A stretch of DNA of 64,000 nucleotides from Chlorops oryzae (taxonomy: Eukaryota > Arthropoda > Insecta > Diptera > Chloropidae), in assembly GCA_020466095.1 (NCBI GenBank), contig CM035806.1, positions 34,266,060-34,330,059 on the forward strand, in the 5' to 3' direction. The notes beneath the pieces were generated by a model that was not told the origin of the DNA, ran no database searches, and was given only the letters and a program-made list of their open reading frames with translations. Position 1 is the first letter of the stretch; the number at the start of each line of letters is the position of its first letter. A program made the translations under genes and the position numbers. This document shows positions 36,653-47,329 of this stretch, in pieces.

Positions 36653-38884
36653 TAGAGCTGGAAAACTATTGATAGTTTCGACCATCGATAGTCTCGATAG
36701 TCGATAGCCTGAAATATCGATAGTATCGATAGCACTATCGGAAGATACATTTTAAAATTTAAACTAATTTTATTGGCAAATTGCTAGTGATTTCAATCAA
36801 ACATGTTTGAGCAGTTTAACATTTAAATATCCACTATTTGAAAGTTTAAAATTTTAAAAATTAATGGTGGTCATACAAATAATAATTTAATAAAATACTG
36901 TGCTTAAGAATCCCTCCTCAGAAGCCGAATTTTAAAACCTTTCTTACTCAATTCTCCATACTTTGTAACCAGCATTCATGCTAGGCAGTATTTTGGTGAC
37001 TCTTTTCCCTTGGATATTGAAAAAAATTTCTTTATTTCTGTTTTCTTTAGGAAAGTGATCAATAAAAATCCCTTGTAAAGATTTGAAGTGATTTTTGGTT
37101 AAAGGTAAAATCGAAAAATTCCACCAAAACGGAAAAAACCCCTCGTTCTGGTGCATAGTGCATAGAATAAAATGTTGGCATGACGCCTATAATTCTCATT
37201 TGGTTTGTAAAATGGGACACTTAAGACTCGCAGAATTTCTGAAGATTTTCGAGACGTGATGAAGCAAGAACGTGCGTAAGTCATAATCATCATCGCCGTC
37301 ATCATCATCATCATCATCACCATCGTCATCACCATCATCATCATCACCATTATCACTAACCTCACCATCATCATCACCACCCAAGTAGCAAAATAGGTCG
37401 AAAATTGGTAAATTCTTACCTATATTAGGTCAGAATATTTACTTGACCTAACCTAAATAGGTCGAAATTACGTCGATTCGACGTCGAGTCGACGTAAGTG
37501 GGGAATAGATTGGAAGTCGATTGGCGGTAATAATAGGTCATAATAGGGCATTTCGACTTCAAAGTCAGGGCGAAAAGAAGTCCGTTTACCTAATATTAGT
37601 CGAAAAGAAGTCGCCATGACCAATTTTCGACCTAATTGGACTTATGAGTAAAACGAAAGAGAACGTAAAAGGAAACGAAAAAAGTGAGAGAGAAGAGAGT
37701 AACAGAGAAAGATATAAATACATAATATCTTACTCAGTCATTCGTATTACTCGAAAGCAGAAATGAACGAGAGATTTTCTTCTTTGTGTGTCTTAAGAAA
37801 TAAATAATAAATAAAATATGGACTTCATTAAAAATTATTTTGCGCCTAATAAGTCCCAAAAACATATGCCCGCTGAGATTTTTCGTGAAAGTGTTCCTTC
37901 TACTTCTTCATTTTTAATGGGCTTTCTCATTGATGGAAATTAAATAAATATTGCTTGAAAAAAATTGTTTTTCTTAAAGAAAAAACATATGCAGAAGAAT
38001 AATTCTCAATTTGCCATTCGAAAAACATGGCGGAGCTCGACCTATTTTGACCTATTTCGACTTTAAAGTCAAACCGACTATGAAGTCCAAAAATCAAGTC
38101 CGCTCCACTTTGAAGTCGAAGCATGCAACAAAATAAGTCAACTTTTGACCCTATTTCGCCCTATTAGTCAAACGGACTTTAAAGTCGAATTTTAGTCAAA
38201 ATATTGGTCTGTTTGCCTTGAAAAATTACCTAATTTGGAATTCAAAGTTAAGTCAATTTTAAGTCACTCAATAGGGAATTTTTTAACTATTTTCGACCAA
38301 AAATCGACTTGGAAGTCGAAGCGACTATTGAAGTCATTAAATAGGTAGAATAGAGGTAATTTGGACCTTCGAAACGGACTTTTAAGTTAGGTCATATTTA
38401 AGGCCGGAAAATAGGTCAGAAATAGGGTATTTTCAACCAAAATAGGTCGATTCGACTTGCTGCTGGTCGAATCGCTCTATTTTGCTGCTTGGGCAACCTC
38501 AACATCATCAGCATCATCATCATCATCACCATCATCACCAACCTCACCATCATCATCACCATTATCATCACCAACCTCACCATCATCATCACCAACCTCA
38601 CCATCACAATCATCATCGATAATTTCGATTATCTATAATACAATCGAAAATTTTGACAATCGATATTTTTTATAATCGAAAGATGAATTTTCGAGCGGCT
38701 CTCGCCCTTAGCTAAATTAAGGAATTTTTAGGAATCTGTCCATTTCAAAAAGAAGACAGCCCTCTGTCACCGCCAGCGCCACCTTTCCAACGCTTAAGTA
38801 AATGTCCACGAATCAAAACTATCGATAGTCTTCAAAAACCATCGATGTTTTCGATAGTTTGAAACCATCGATAGTATCGATAGT
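36653..38884 (+). mobile_element. hAT-like non-autonomous element, copy with nested insertion
   Basis: The left end TAGAGCTGGAAAACTATTG is intact and the family body follows (TTGGCAAATTGCTAGTG, GACGCCTATAATTCTCATTTGG, CAT/CAC core 37287-37379). The right part resumes at 38497 with more CAT/CAC triplets, GGAATCTGTCCATTTC and ACTATCGATAGTCTTC. The last 35 bases are missing: the family sequence stops at GATAGTG near 38884, so no target duplication can be shown. An element (37380-38493) interrupts the core. Confidence 0.75.
37380..38493. mobile_element. TIR element with CCCAAGYAGCAAAATAG ends, inside the CAT core
   Basis: The left end CCCAAGTAGCAAAATAGG and right end (reverse complement CCCAAGCAGCAAAATAG) enclose 1.1 kb rich in GGTCGAAA, AAGTCG and TCGACTT motifs in both orientations. 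Removing it with a 2-bp CA duplication restores the CACCAACCTC phrase common in the family core. No transposase is seen. Its ends resemble the CCCAGCAG ends of 46482-47119. Confidence 0.7.
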
Positions 38885-41800
38885 GGCCAGACCGAAGGTG
38901 TAGTTTTTTAATGGACATTTTTCAATCTTTTATTAATGTTTCTTGTCTGAAATCGATGGAGAATAAATGAAATAGAAAGCTACCTGGAAGCTCATTTCAG
39001 TTTCTGGCCAGACCCGGGTGTACAGCGGAGGGTTAAATAGGCGTGTATACAGAAAATAATTTTAGGAAATTATTTTTGGGAACTATAAAATTTGATTATG
39101 ATGATTTTTTTTTTTTGTGTTCCTTTGTGATTTCTCATATTTCGAAGGGGTCTTGAACCAAAAAAATTCTGTTCATTTACCATTGATTCAATGGTTTTTG
39201 ATTTCGCAAAAGGTCTTTTGGCATGGTAAATTCAATGGTAAGGTTTAAGTGCAATCGTAAGTACCTTGAAGAAGAAAAAAAAATTTCCCCTTCAGACTTG
39301 ACCATAGAGACCGACATTCCCATAAGATCGAGTACACATAATGAGTTTTTTAATGCTTTATTTTTCCAAATATTAAAATTACATTTGCCTTATTTCTATC
39401 TCATATTTATTCTTCTTAAAGCGTTTTTCTCTGCACGCATTGGCACTTTGCAAGAAGGAAAATTGTTAGGCTGTTCTCTTGTTTTCCATCATTATGTCGA
39501 GTTAATTGTCTCATTTAATTTTAGTTGCAGTGCTCCCTTGATGAAGATGATGATGATGATGATGATGATGAAGCTTCACAGGTCACAGTGAGAGTGATGA
39601 AACCAGCTTGAAATCGTAGCCATGATAATTGAAAATTATTTTCCCATGTCTCAGACTCGGATTGTTTTTTTTTATTGTCTTTACTTGATTACCCAGAAAA
39701 TCATGTTGGTCTTTAATGGATTAGCGGAATGAAAATTGCCCGGCGTTGATATAATTCTGTCAAGATTAAATGTGAAGCGTAATTGGATACCCTAGATCTT
39801 GATGAAATGAAATTAATACGGTGGCTATTTCACACCGAACATCGATGAGCAGCTCGGCAGAGAGAGGGTTTGGGTGTTTTAGGAGTGCCCGCAATAAATA
39901 ATTGCCCAGTTCGGATTGTTAACTTCGAACAATCTTTAAGATTCCCGGGGTACCTCTAGCGGATCCCGAATTGTAAAGGATCTTGTTTTTTTGGTTTCCA
40001 CATTTCACGATACACTCGAAAGGGTCCCGAAGAAAATTTCTCTCATCTCTAGACCTGAAATTTCTCTCTACTCTCTGCTCTCATCTCGAATAAAATTGTT
40101 TCATTTTAATTTCACGTTGGCCATTTCATCCACAAAGCTTTGTAGCACCTACTTTTACAATATTGAACACGACTCAGCCTGGATGGCTATCAGTCCTGTT
40201 CTAAATGAATATTCCCCGGGAATTTTTTCCCGAAAAAAGGGAGTTTTCTTAGCGTCGATTAACGAAAGGATGTGATGACCTTTGCTCAAAAATGTTCGCA
40301 TTTTTTACTCCCTTTATATTCTTTTCTCAGTGTGCTTAGAATGGGTTAATTTTTTTTCAAACCCGCAGGGAAAAACTCTCTGCGAATATTTAGAATCGAT
40401 ATTTCCGGTTTAAGAATTGTTTACACTGCAGTCAATCTTTTAAGTCGCATGATCCGTCTGCAATAAGGCTCAAGACGACGTAGAGGTAGTTGGGGGATTG
40501 TGGTCATTCCTCCTTTTCCAAATTTATTTGTTTTTGGTCCTCTAAAATTTGGAAATTAAAGCTTCTCAAATTTTCTTTGGGTGCGCAATTTATGGTAGTC
40601 TTCTATTTTTTTTTTTTTTTGGCGTTTTGGCGACTGTGGGCATATGTTTCGGAGAATTCCTCCAGCTTTTATTTTCGTTTTTGTTTCTTTCGAGGTCAAT
40701 GGAAAGTTTTAGTTTATTCTTGAATGAATTGTTCTCTATACGCATTGCATGTGCCCTTGGTCGCTTAGGCTTCGCATAGGATTCAATATACCTAGTTAAT
40801 TTTTTGCAATTTTATTTATTTTGAATTGATTTCTTGATTGATCTTTACCTTTGTACACTCAGCCGGATATCCAAAAATTCCAGTGTGTTTTGGTGTTTTT
40901 ATTTTCTTTCACAATCACATTAAATCTCAAGGTTCCAGTCTCTTATTCATGCAATGTTTGATCGAAAAGCTTTTGTCGCCCTCCATAGCAAGATCCACTT
41001 GAAGCTTGTTTTCGCTTGTTGTCTCTTGAGACACCATAACAGCCTTACTCACCACGATTGCTGGTGTCTTGAGCGAGGTTTGAGCCGCGAGCTGAACAGT
41101 TTTCGACAAACCGTGGCGCTGTGCGTATCTTGGACCGGAAGAAAGTCGCGAGTGCTGAGGAATAAATTATATTCAAAATCATTGTTCATTCCAAAATAAA
41201 AAGCCGGTGTATCGGAGTGAGTTTCACCAGCTTCGGGAAAAGTTAAAAACAAAAAGAAAAGAGAAAGAAAACAGAAGACAAAGAATGTAGGAGAAGAAGA
41301 CGAAACCCAATGTGATGAGCACATGTGAAATGTGCCGTGTACGGCGTTCCCCTTTAAAAGTGATAATCAACGCTTGAGCTGAAAACAAAAATAAATAAAA
41401 ATAAAAAAAAAAATATAAAAAATAAAAAGCAAAGGAAAAGAAAACGAAAAAGAGTGATTATAACACAAATAATAAATGAAATGAAAGATATTAAGCAAAA
41501 AAGTGTGTTTCCAAGTAAGCAATCAGCAAAAAAAAAAAAAAAAAAAAAAAACAAATGCTAAGAAAAAACTTTCTTTTTTCTGCATGTCGATTTGTGTGCG
41601 TGTGGACTTGTTGCAATCTTGAGCTTGCGAGGGTCTTTTTTTGTTTTTATTATTTTTAATTTTTTTTTTTTTTTCTTTATTGCTAACTATTAATGAGTTT
41701 CTGTACTCGAGTACATACAGTATGTGGGTATGTAGTGCAATGAAATGCAAGTGTTAAAAATGGAAGTACATTAATTTACAATGGCAGCCGATTGCTTCTC

Positions 41801-42479
41801 GGCAATGCAATCAAGTTCGTGCCTTTTAGGGTTTTTTTTTTTTTTTTTTGTTGATAATTTATTGAAATATAATAATTGATTTTTTTTCTTGTGTGGGGTG
41901 TTTGAAATAAAGCTTATCTTTTTGGTTAAAAGAATTGAGGATGGGATGGTCTCGAAATATTTTATAAAAATTAGGGAATTTTTTCGTCAGAGGGTTGTAG
42001 AGGCGGAAACTTTTACGGGTTTGGAATATCGAGACTGCCTGACTTACATATTGGAGCTCATAGTCTTCAACCTAGTTTCAATTTGTTGATGGTTTAAACT
42101 TTTAAATGATAGTCTTCAGGAGAGTTTTAACCAGGCTTTTTAATTGTACCTGCATTTTAATCGAAACGTCTCAAAAAAATCAAGTTTTAGAGCAAAGTTT
42201 CTGTTATTTCCATAACAGACCCTGGTACCTACTGAAGGTCGTTCGATCGTTTGCAGAGAATTATTTCGCTAGTGTTTTTAACCATTACAAAACTTTATAT
42301 CTTGACCATTTTCTCGTCTTCCTTTGTGACTCTTCGCATTTCGGAGGGGGCTTGAACTCTTAAAGCTATCCCTTTCATACGCCCCTGTTGAATGTACCCA
42401 TAAAATGGTCTTCAAGGTTATTCAACCCCTTCGAAAAGGCAAGCAAAATATTTTTGAATATTCCGGATGGTAAATCTTA
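38885..42479. other. Non-coding interval with scattered repeats
   Basis: No gene is supported. The repeats seen are: about 39350-39475, resembling the 3' tail of the LINE at 56876-57762; a (GATGAT)n run at 39545-39570; and about 40200-40395, an inverted partner of 9222-9410. The stretch 40900-41330 is less AT-rich, with open frames on both strands, but has no domain or splice pattern I can defend. Long A and T runs lie at 41529-41550 and 41829-41850. Confidence 0.4.
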
Positions 42480-42912
42480 TAGAGCTGAAAAACGATCGAT
42501 AGTTACGACCATCGATAGCCTGAACGAACCATTGATTGTATCGGATATTAAATCCTTTCTTACTCAATTTCATCAAATTTATCCATAATTTTTAACCGTA
42601 GCAAACGCAGTTTAGCATGACGCCTATAATTCTCATTTGGTTTATAAAAGACGACACATAAGACTCGTAAAATTTCTATAAATTTTTCACGACGTGAAGT
42701 GGCAAGAAGATGTGCAAGTTTGTCTGATTTATGGGGTGGTTTTTTTTTTTTAGGGCTGGATCAGTGATGCCAGATAGTGGGTTTCCCCCCATAACGTGGA
42801 TTTTTGTTTACTCAAATAACGTAGCATGGGGAAAATGGGTATTTTTACACCTAAATTTATGCGTCGCCGTAATCTAAATGCTGACATTTTGAGGAATCTG
42901 TCCATTTCAGAC
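42480..42912 (+). mobile_element. hAT-like non-autonomous element, truncated copy
   Basis: This begins TAGAGCTGAAAAACGATCG and keeps GACGCCTATAATTCTCATTTGG, GATTTATGGGGTGG and GGAATCTGTCCATTTC in family order. The right end and CAT core are missing, so no duplication is visible. The version is close to the intron copy at 27047. Confidence 0.65.
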
Positions 42913-43436
42913 CAAGGTCCGTGTGACCGTTGAACTGTTGCACTTCATTTCAAATTTCGATATTAAAACTTTTCGGTCGCTTCGCAATGGATAAAAAGGA
43001 TTGAATATACAACGAATAGCTTCAAAAATTATTGATCACTTTTCGATAAACTTCAAAAGAAGATCTTCAAGGCTCTAACCGCTTGAGCATATTTAGAGGA
43101 AGTTTAGAGATTTTTGGACCAAAAACCCAAAAAATCCGAAAAAATTCATTACGCCCGATTTCAGTGAAAATTTATATATAGAATAAGTGAAAAATTCATC
43201 GAATTTTGGTGGCAATTTTTTTTTTTTTTTAACTCGGGTGTATTAAAAAAATTTAATGACTCCCAGGGGACTGCAACCGTTTTTAAAGGGTATCATCGTA
43301 TTCCTTGGAAAATTATTTTCGCATTCGTCTGATGAAAACGAATTCTCTGCAACATGAAAAGAAGCCAAAGAAAATCGCATCAAAATGAATAGCCTACAAC
43401 TACCGGATTCCGGATATTGGAAGATATTAAAAAAAT

Positions 43437-43474
<38 letters not shown>

Positions 43475-43539
43475 CACACACACACACACACACACAGAGT
43501 TTGAGCGAGAGCGAGACAGAGAGAGGAGAGATAGGAGAT

Positions 43540-43577
<38 letters not shown>

Positions 43578-44768
43578 AACATAGAGGGAGGGAGGAAGAA
43601 AAATGAGCCATTTGAAAAGAAGCACAAGCGGAATAATTTTACTTGAGAGCTTATGACATTTCGTCAGTGAAAAAACCAGCGAAGTTTAAACACCAAAACG
43701 GCAATTCTATTTATAACACTCTACAACACTGATCACCAGGAGCAGCAAGAGACGACAAAGAAAAAAAATAAAAGAGTAATAAAATAAAACAAATCTAAGA
43801 AGAAGAATCATAGACGAGGCTCAGTGATAAATTATCACATTTAGAAATCAATGGACAATTCTCCCCAATTCTAACAGCGGAGCAGCAAAGAAAAAGCCGA
43901 AGATGAAGAAAATAAGATGGAGAAGGAAGAAAAAAAACAACAACAACAACAAAAATTAATAGAAATAAATAAATAAATCGACGAATAAGCACAAAAATTC
44001 AAGCCTACAAACCGATGTCCATTGATGATTACCTGGCCATTGGCAAATGCTCTTTTCATTCTCCATAGCCATTTATTACGCGCTGTCTTTAAGGCCTTCT
44101 TAGTCCACTCGTGCCTCGTATTGAGTTTAGTTGATAATCGAGCTTTAAACATGGCCCACAGATGCGGCTTTTGGTCAAGATCATGGTCATTAAGTCGTTC
44201 TGTTGGCTTGCCTCCTTCCATCTATGCCAGCAACATTGAAATGTTTGCTCGATTTTTGTTGCTAGCTTGTTGATTTGTTGCCGCAACTCGTTGAGGCTAG
44301 TTTAACCAAATGTTTCAAGCATATTTCTCTCATACAATCGAACGTATACACCCTAGCATTATCGCGGGTAATTTTAAGTTTTGTACAATTTTAATTCGAG
44401 CTGATTACCATGAGTATCAACTATGCGCGTGTGTGTGTGTATGTGTGTGTGTGTGTGTGCGAATAATGAATACCATGATGCCCCGGGGCTCTGATGTGCA
44501 GGAACAAGAGAAAGATTTGAGATCCTGCTTTGATCGATCAAAATCTTATCCTTCAATGCAAGAAACAAAATCAAAATGCAATTGCATTTGCTCTACTGTG
44601 TTAAGGTATGTATGTATGTACGTACGCACGTACCTGAATTGCTTCTAGATGCTTTAGCAGTTTAGCCTACAAAAATTTCACAGTCGCAAAGTTGCAATTG
44701 TGAAAATGCCATGCAACCTGTCCGTCAGCTTTTCTTCATTATTTTGCGGTTTACGTTTTGCTGCCATC

Positions 44769-44806
<38 letters not shown>

Positions 44807-45000
44807 GCTCTCTGTCTCTCTCTAAATTTCCCAAATACAACTGTCTCTATCTCACGCCCTCCCCTTTCACCTCTCTCACTCCGTCAATCTTTCTCTCTGG
44901 GTCTGCGTGTGTGTGTCGGCGGCGTCTTGCCGAACTCCGACAATATCCCACCCGGACGCACATGTGAAATTGCGCGGTGTGGTATGAGCGTGTTCCACTG
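42913..45000. other. Interval with dinucleotide microsatellites
   Basis: 43093-43200 resembles the centre of the palindromic element at 11623-11935. (CA)n fills 43442-43496 and (GA)n 43500-43578. (GT)n lies at 44429-44459 and (CT)n at 44770-44803. GA/CT tracts can bind GAGA factor near fly promoters, which would fit a possible 5' exon at 45.0-45.4 kb; that link is inference. No gene is called. Confidence 0.5.
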
Positions 45001-45005
45001 TCGCA

Positions 45006-45376
45006 ATGCAACAATCTCAATCTCGCTCATTGGTGAAGAATTCACAAAATTATTTGCGAAAAACAAAAAGTGCAAAAAATACGTCCACGAAACTGTTACT
45101 TGTGCCATTTCGCAGGCTCTCGGAAAAAGTTGCATTCAAGCATTCAATTCATTCAACCGTTCGACGAGCTCATCCATTGGACATATCCAAAAGTTGTGAA
45201 TTTACGCTTTTTAAACGCTATTTACACTATTTTTATTTTTATTTTTATTTTTGGTTCTGCTGCGATCTCGCAGAGCATGTTCGAAAAATAATTGAACGCT
45301 TGTCGTGGTCTTTTCTTCAAGACGTTCAGTCAAGCCAGTCAATCAACATTCCGAACAATTCAAGTGACATTGAAAG
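45006..45376 (+). other. Candidate 5' exon (possible TSS region)
   Basis: This repeat-free stretch opens with an ATG at 45006 in a frame open for about 124 codons to a splice-donor-like site (TTGAAAG/GTATTC at 45376/45377). GTTCAGTC near 45323 matches the fly initiator TCAGTY. The open frame has no recognised domain and contains a (TATTTT)n run. It could be a 5' untranslated exon of the gene whose coding exon lies at 58934-59236; nothing but order and strand links them. Confidence 0.25.
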
Positions 45377-45697
45377 GTATTCACTGGGTCCTTATAATTT
45401 TTATTTTTAGTCCATATTGTATAGTCAAAATACAACCATGGATTGAATTCTTTTTAATCATTTTAAATGTGGGAACTTTTCGAAATTGAATTCATTTTAC
45501 AAATTAAAGCCACAAAGCTTCAGTTTGCGGATATTTAAAGTTGAGCTGATAGACCGAAGAGCGAACTCCTCCAAAGAAGTGAAGGTGATTTTAACAAACA
45601 CCGTTTTGAAATTATGCATCCCTAGTTACATCGTATGCGGAAACCTTTATCCTAAGCCAGGCTGCAAATTCAACACTATTCTTCCTTCGCTTCCCAT

Positions 45698-46124
45698 TAG
45701 AGCTGAAGAACTATCGATGGATAATTTCAATAAAAAATCATTTTGATCATCGATACTTTCAATAATCGATAAATTCAGTAATCGATAATTTCAATAATCG
45801 ATCGTTTAAATAATCGATAATCTCAATTGTCGATATTTTCATCAATCGAAATGTTCATTAATCGATCGTCTTAATTTCTTTAACGATAATTCATTAATCG
45901 ATTTTTTCAATAAACGATAATTTAAATAATGGAAAGCGGACAGTTCTAGGAATCTGTTAATATAAAAATGCCCCCTCCGTCACCGCCAGTACCAACTTTA
46001 CAAATTTACAGTAAATCTCAATCAATTAAAACTATTGATAATCGTCGAAAAATCATCGATATTTTCGATAGGTTGAAATCATCGATTGTATCGATAGTGC
46101 TATCGGATTTTTACTCCAGCTTTA
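45698..46124. mobile_element. hAT-like non-autonomous element, compact 427-bp copy
   Basis: The left end TAGAGCTGAAGAACTATCG and right end (reverse complement TAAAGCTGGAGTAAAAATCC) are flanked by a perfect 8-bp duplication CTTCCCAT (45690-45697 and 46125-46132). The CAT core is replaced by a tandem array of about 16-bp AATAATCGATAATTTC-like units (about 45760-45930). The right arm keeps TCACCGCCAGTACCA and the ATCGATAG cluster. Confidence 0.85.
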
Positions 46125-46481
46125 CTTCCCATGCTAACAAAACGTTTCGTTAGTCACTACTCTTCAACTACTCTCGAGCTAGTCACCAGAGTACCAGTAC
46201 TAAGCTTTTAATTTGCCTGCCAAAAACTTAACCTGTCTTTTTTAACATTGAGCTTTCATTAACAAATATTCATTCCCTCGTTTAATTGCTACACAAGAAT
46301 AGACCTCCTCTGGTCAACTAGAGGTCAATTGTCACATTTGTATCAGTTGGTTTTAGTTTTGGCAAATCAGACACACTTCTAGACCACTTGTTGCTACTCA
46401 AGGACTAGTCGATTCTCATCTCATTACATAGTATATAAAACCAGATGACTTTGTTTCTGTATGTGTAGATCTTTACAACTA
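46125..46481. other. Non-coding spacer
   Basis: Unique-looking spacer with no recognised feature. Confidence 0.4.
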
Positions 46482-47119
46482 CCCAGCAGAATATTATGTC
46501 GGCGGTGAACAAGTCCGCGCGCGTCTTTCAGAGCGGACGCCTCGGTGAAATGCTCCGCATGACAGTGTCAGCGAGGTGGAGCGAAAAATTCATGCCCGAT
46601 TGTCATTTCCATTTTGAAATCGTCTTGCTTCAATCTCATTAGCTGCTTAAATTTAAATAGGGTTTTAGCGTCAGGAGATCATTTGCGAGATATAGTGTAT
46701 GGCATGCATGCACACTGGCCTCATAATCCGAAGATCGCGGGTTCGATCCCTGCCCGAGCCAAACAATAATTGTAGACGAAAAAAAGATATTTAGAAAAAT
46801 TCGAAATACACGAAAAAACGCGATGAGAGAATCCTCTCTCGAAACTCGAGTTTCCTTCCTGAACTCAGGGGGGAGAGAGAGTTGTTAAACGGGTTCTAAA
46901 AATAGACAACGAGAGAGCAAAAAAGAGCACATGCAGCTCTCAAATACTTTTTTCGCGGCAGCGTACTTTCACGCGCCGCCCCGATGAACTTGTCCGGCGT
47001 GAAGCGCAATGCCATTCGTGTAGAAATTTCACCGCGCGACTCCTTTACAAAGGGAGTCGGGACGGCTCCTTTTTCACGCGGAGTTCACCGCGGATATCCG
47101 TCTGACATTTTCTGCTGGG
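46482..47119. mobile_element. TIR element, 638 bp, CCCAGCAG ends
   Basis: The left end CCCAGCAGAATATTATGTC and right end (reverse complement CCCAGCAGAAAATGTCAGAC) are flanked by TA on both sides (46480-46481 and 47120-47121). Inverted subterminal GC-rich blocks (GGCGGTGAAC with GTTCACCGCGG) add to the symmetry. A TA duplication suggests a Tc1/mariner relative, but the ends do not settle this. There is no transposase. The interior carries a tRNA-like segment. Confidence 0.75.
46686..46762 (+). pseudogene. tRNA-Met-like pseudogene or SINE head
   Basis: CTGGCCTCATAATCCGAAG resembles an elongator tRNA-Met anticodon arm (anticodon CAT), followed by a T arm GCGGGTTCGATCCCTGC (5-bp stem, B-box GGTTCGATCC) and an acceptor-like CCGAGCCA. 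The 5' acceptor strand and D arm do not pair with it, so it is not a functional tRNA. It sits within the 638-bp TIR element, which may have captured a tRNA or a SINE. Confidence 0.55.
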
Positions 47120-47329
47120 TACGCAATGGATTTTGATGCGGTATTTGTTTTTTTTTTTTGTTTTAATTGACAGAGGATTCAACTCTGAAAGATTAAGCCG
47201 ATAGCCCTGGCAGATAGTGGTTTAAGGTTGTGATTGATTATAATAAGTAAATAACTCTGAAAGATAGATACAAATTATGTACTTATTTTTAGCAGTATTG
47301 TACACCTTATAAGGGTCAACATAATTTAA

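Noticed and set aside
43442..43578. Regular CA then GA array as a possible CRISPR or regulatory array
   Set aside because: Simple dinucleotide microsatellites with no spacers.
46686..46762. Functional tRNA-Met gene
   Set aside because: The acceptor stem and D arm do not pair; only the anticodon and T arms are tRNA-like.
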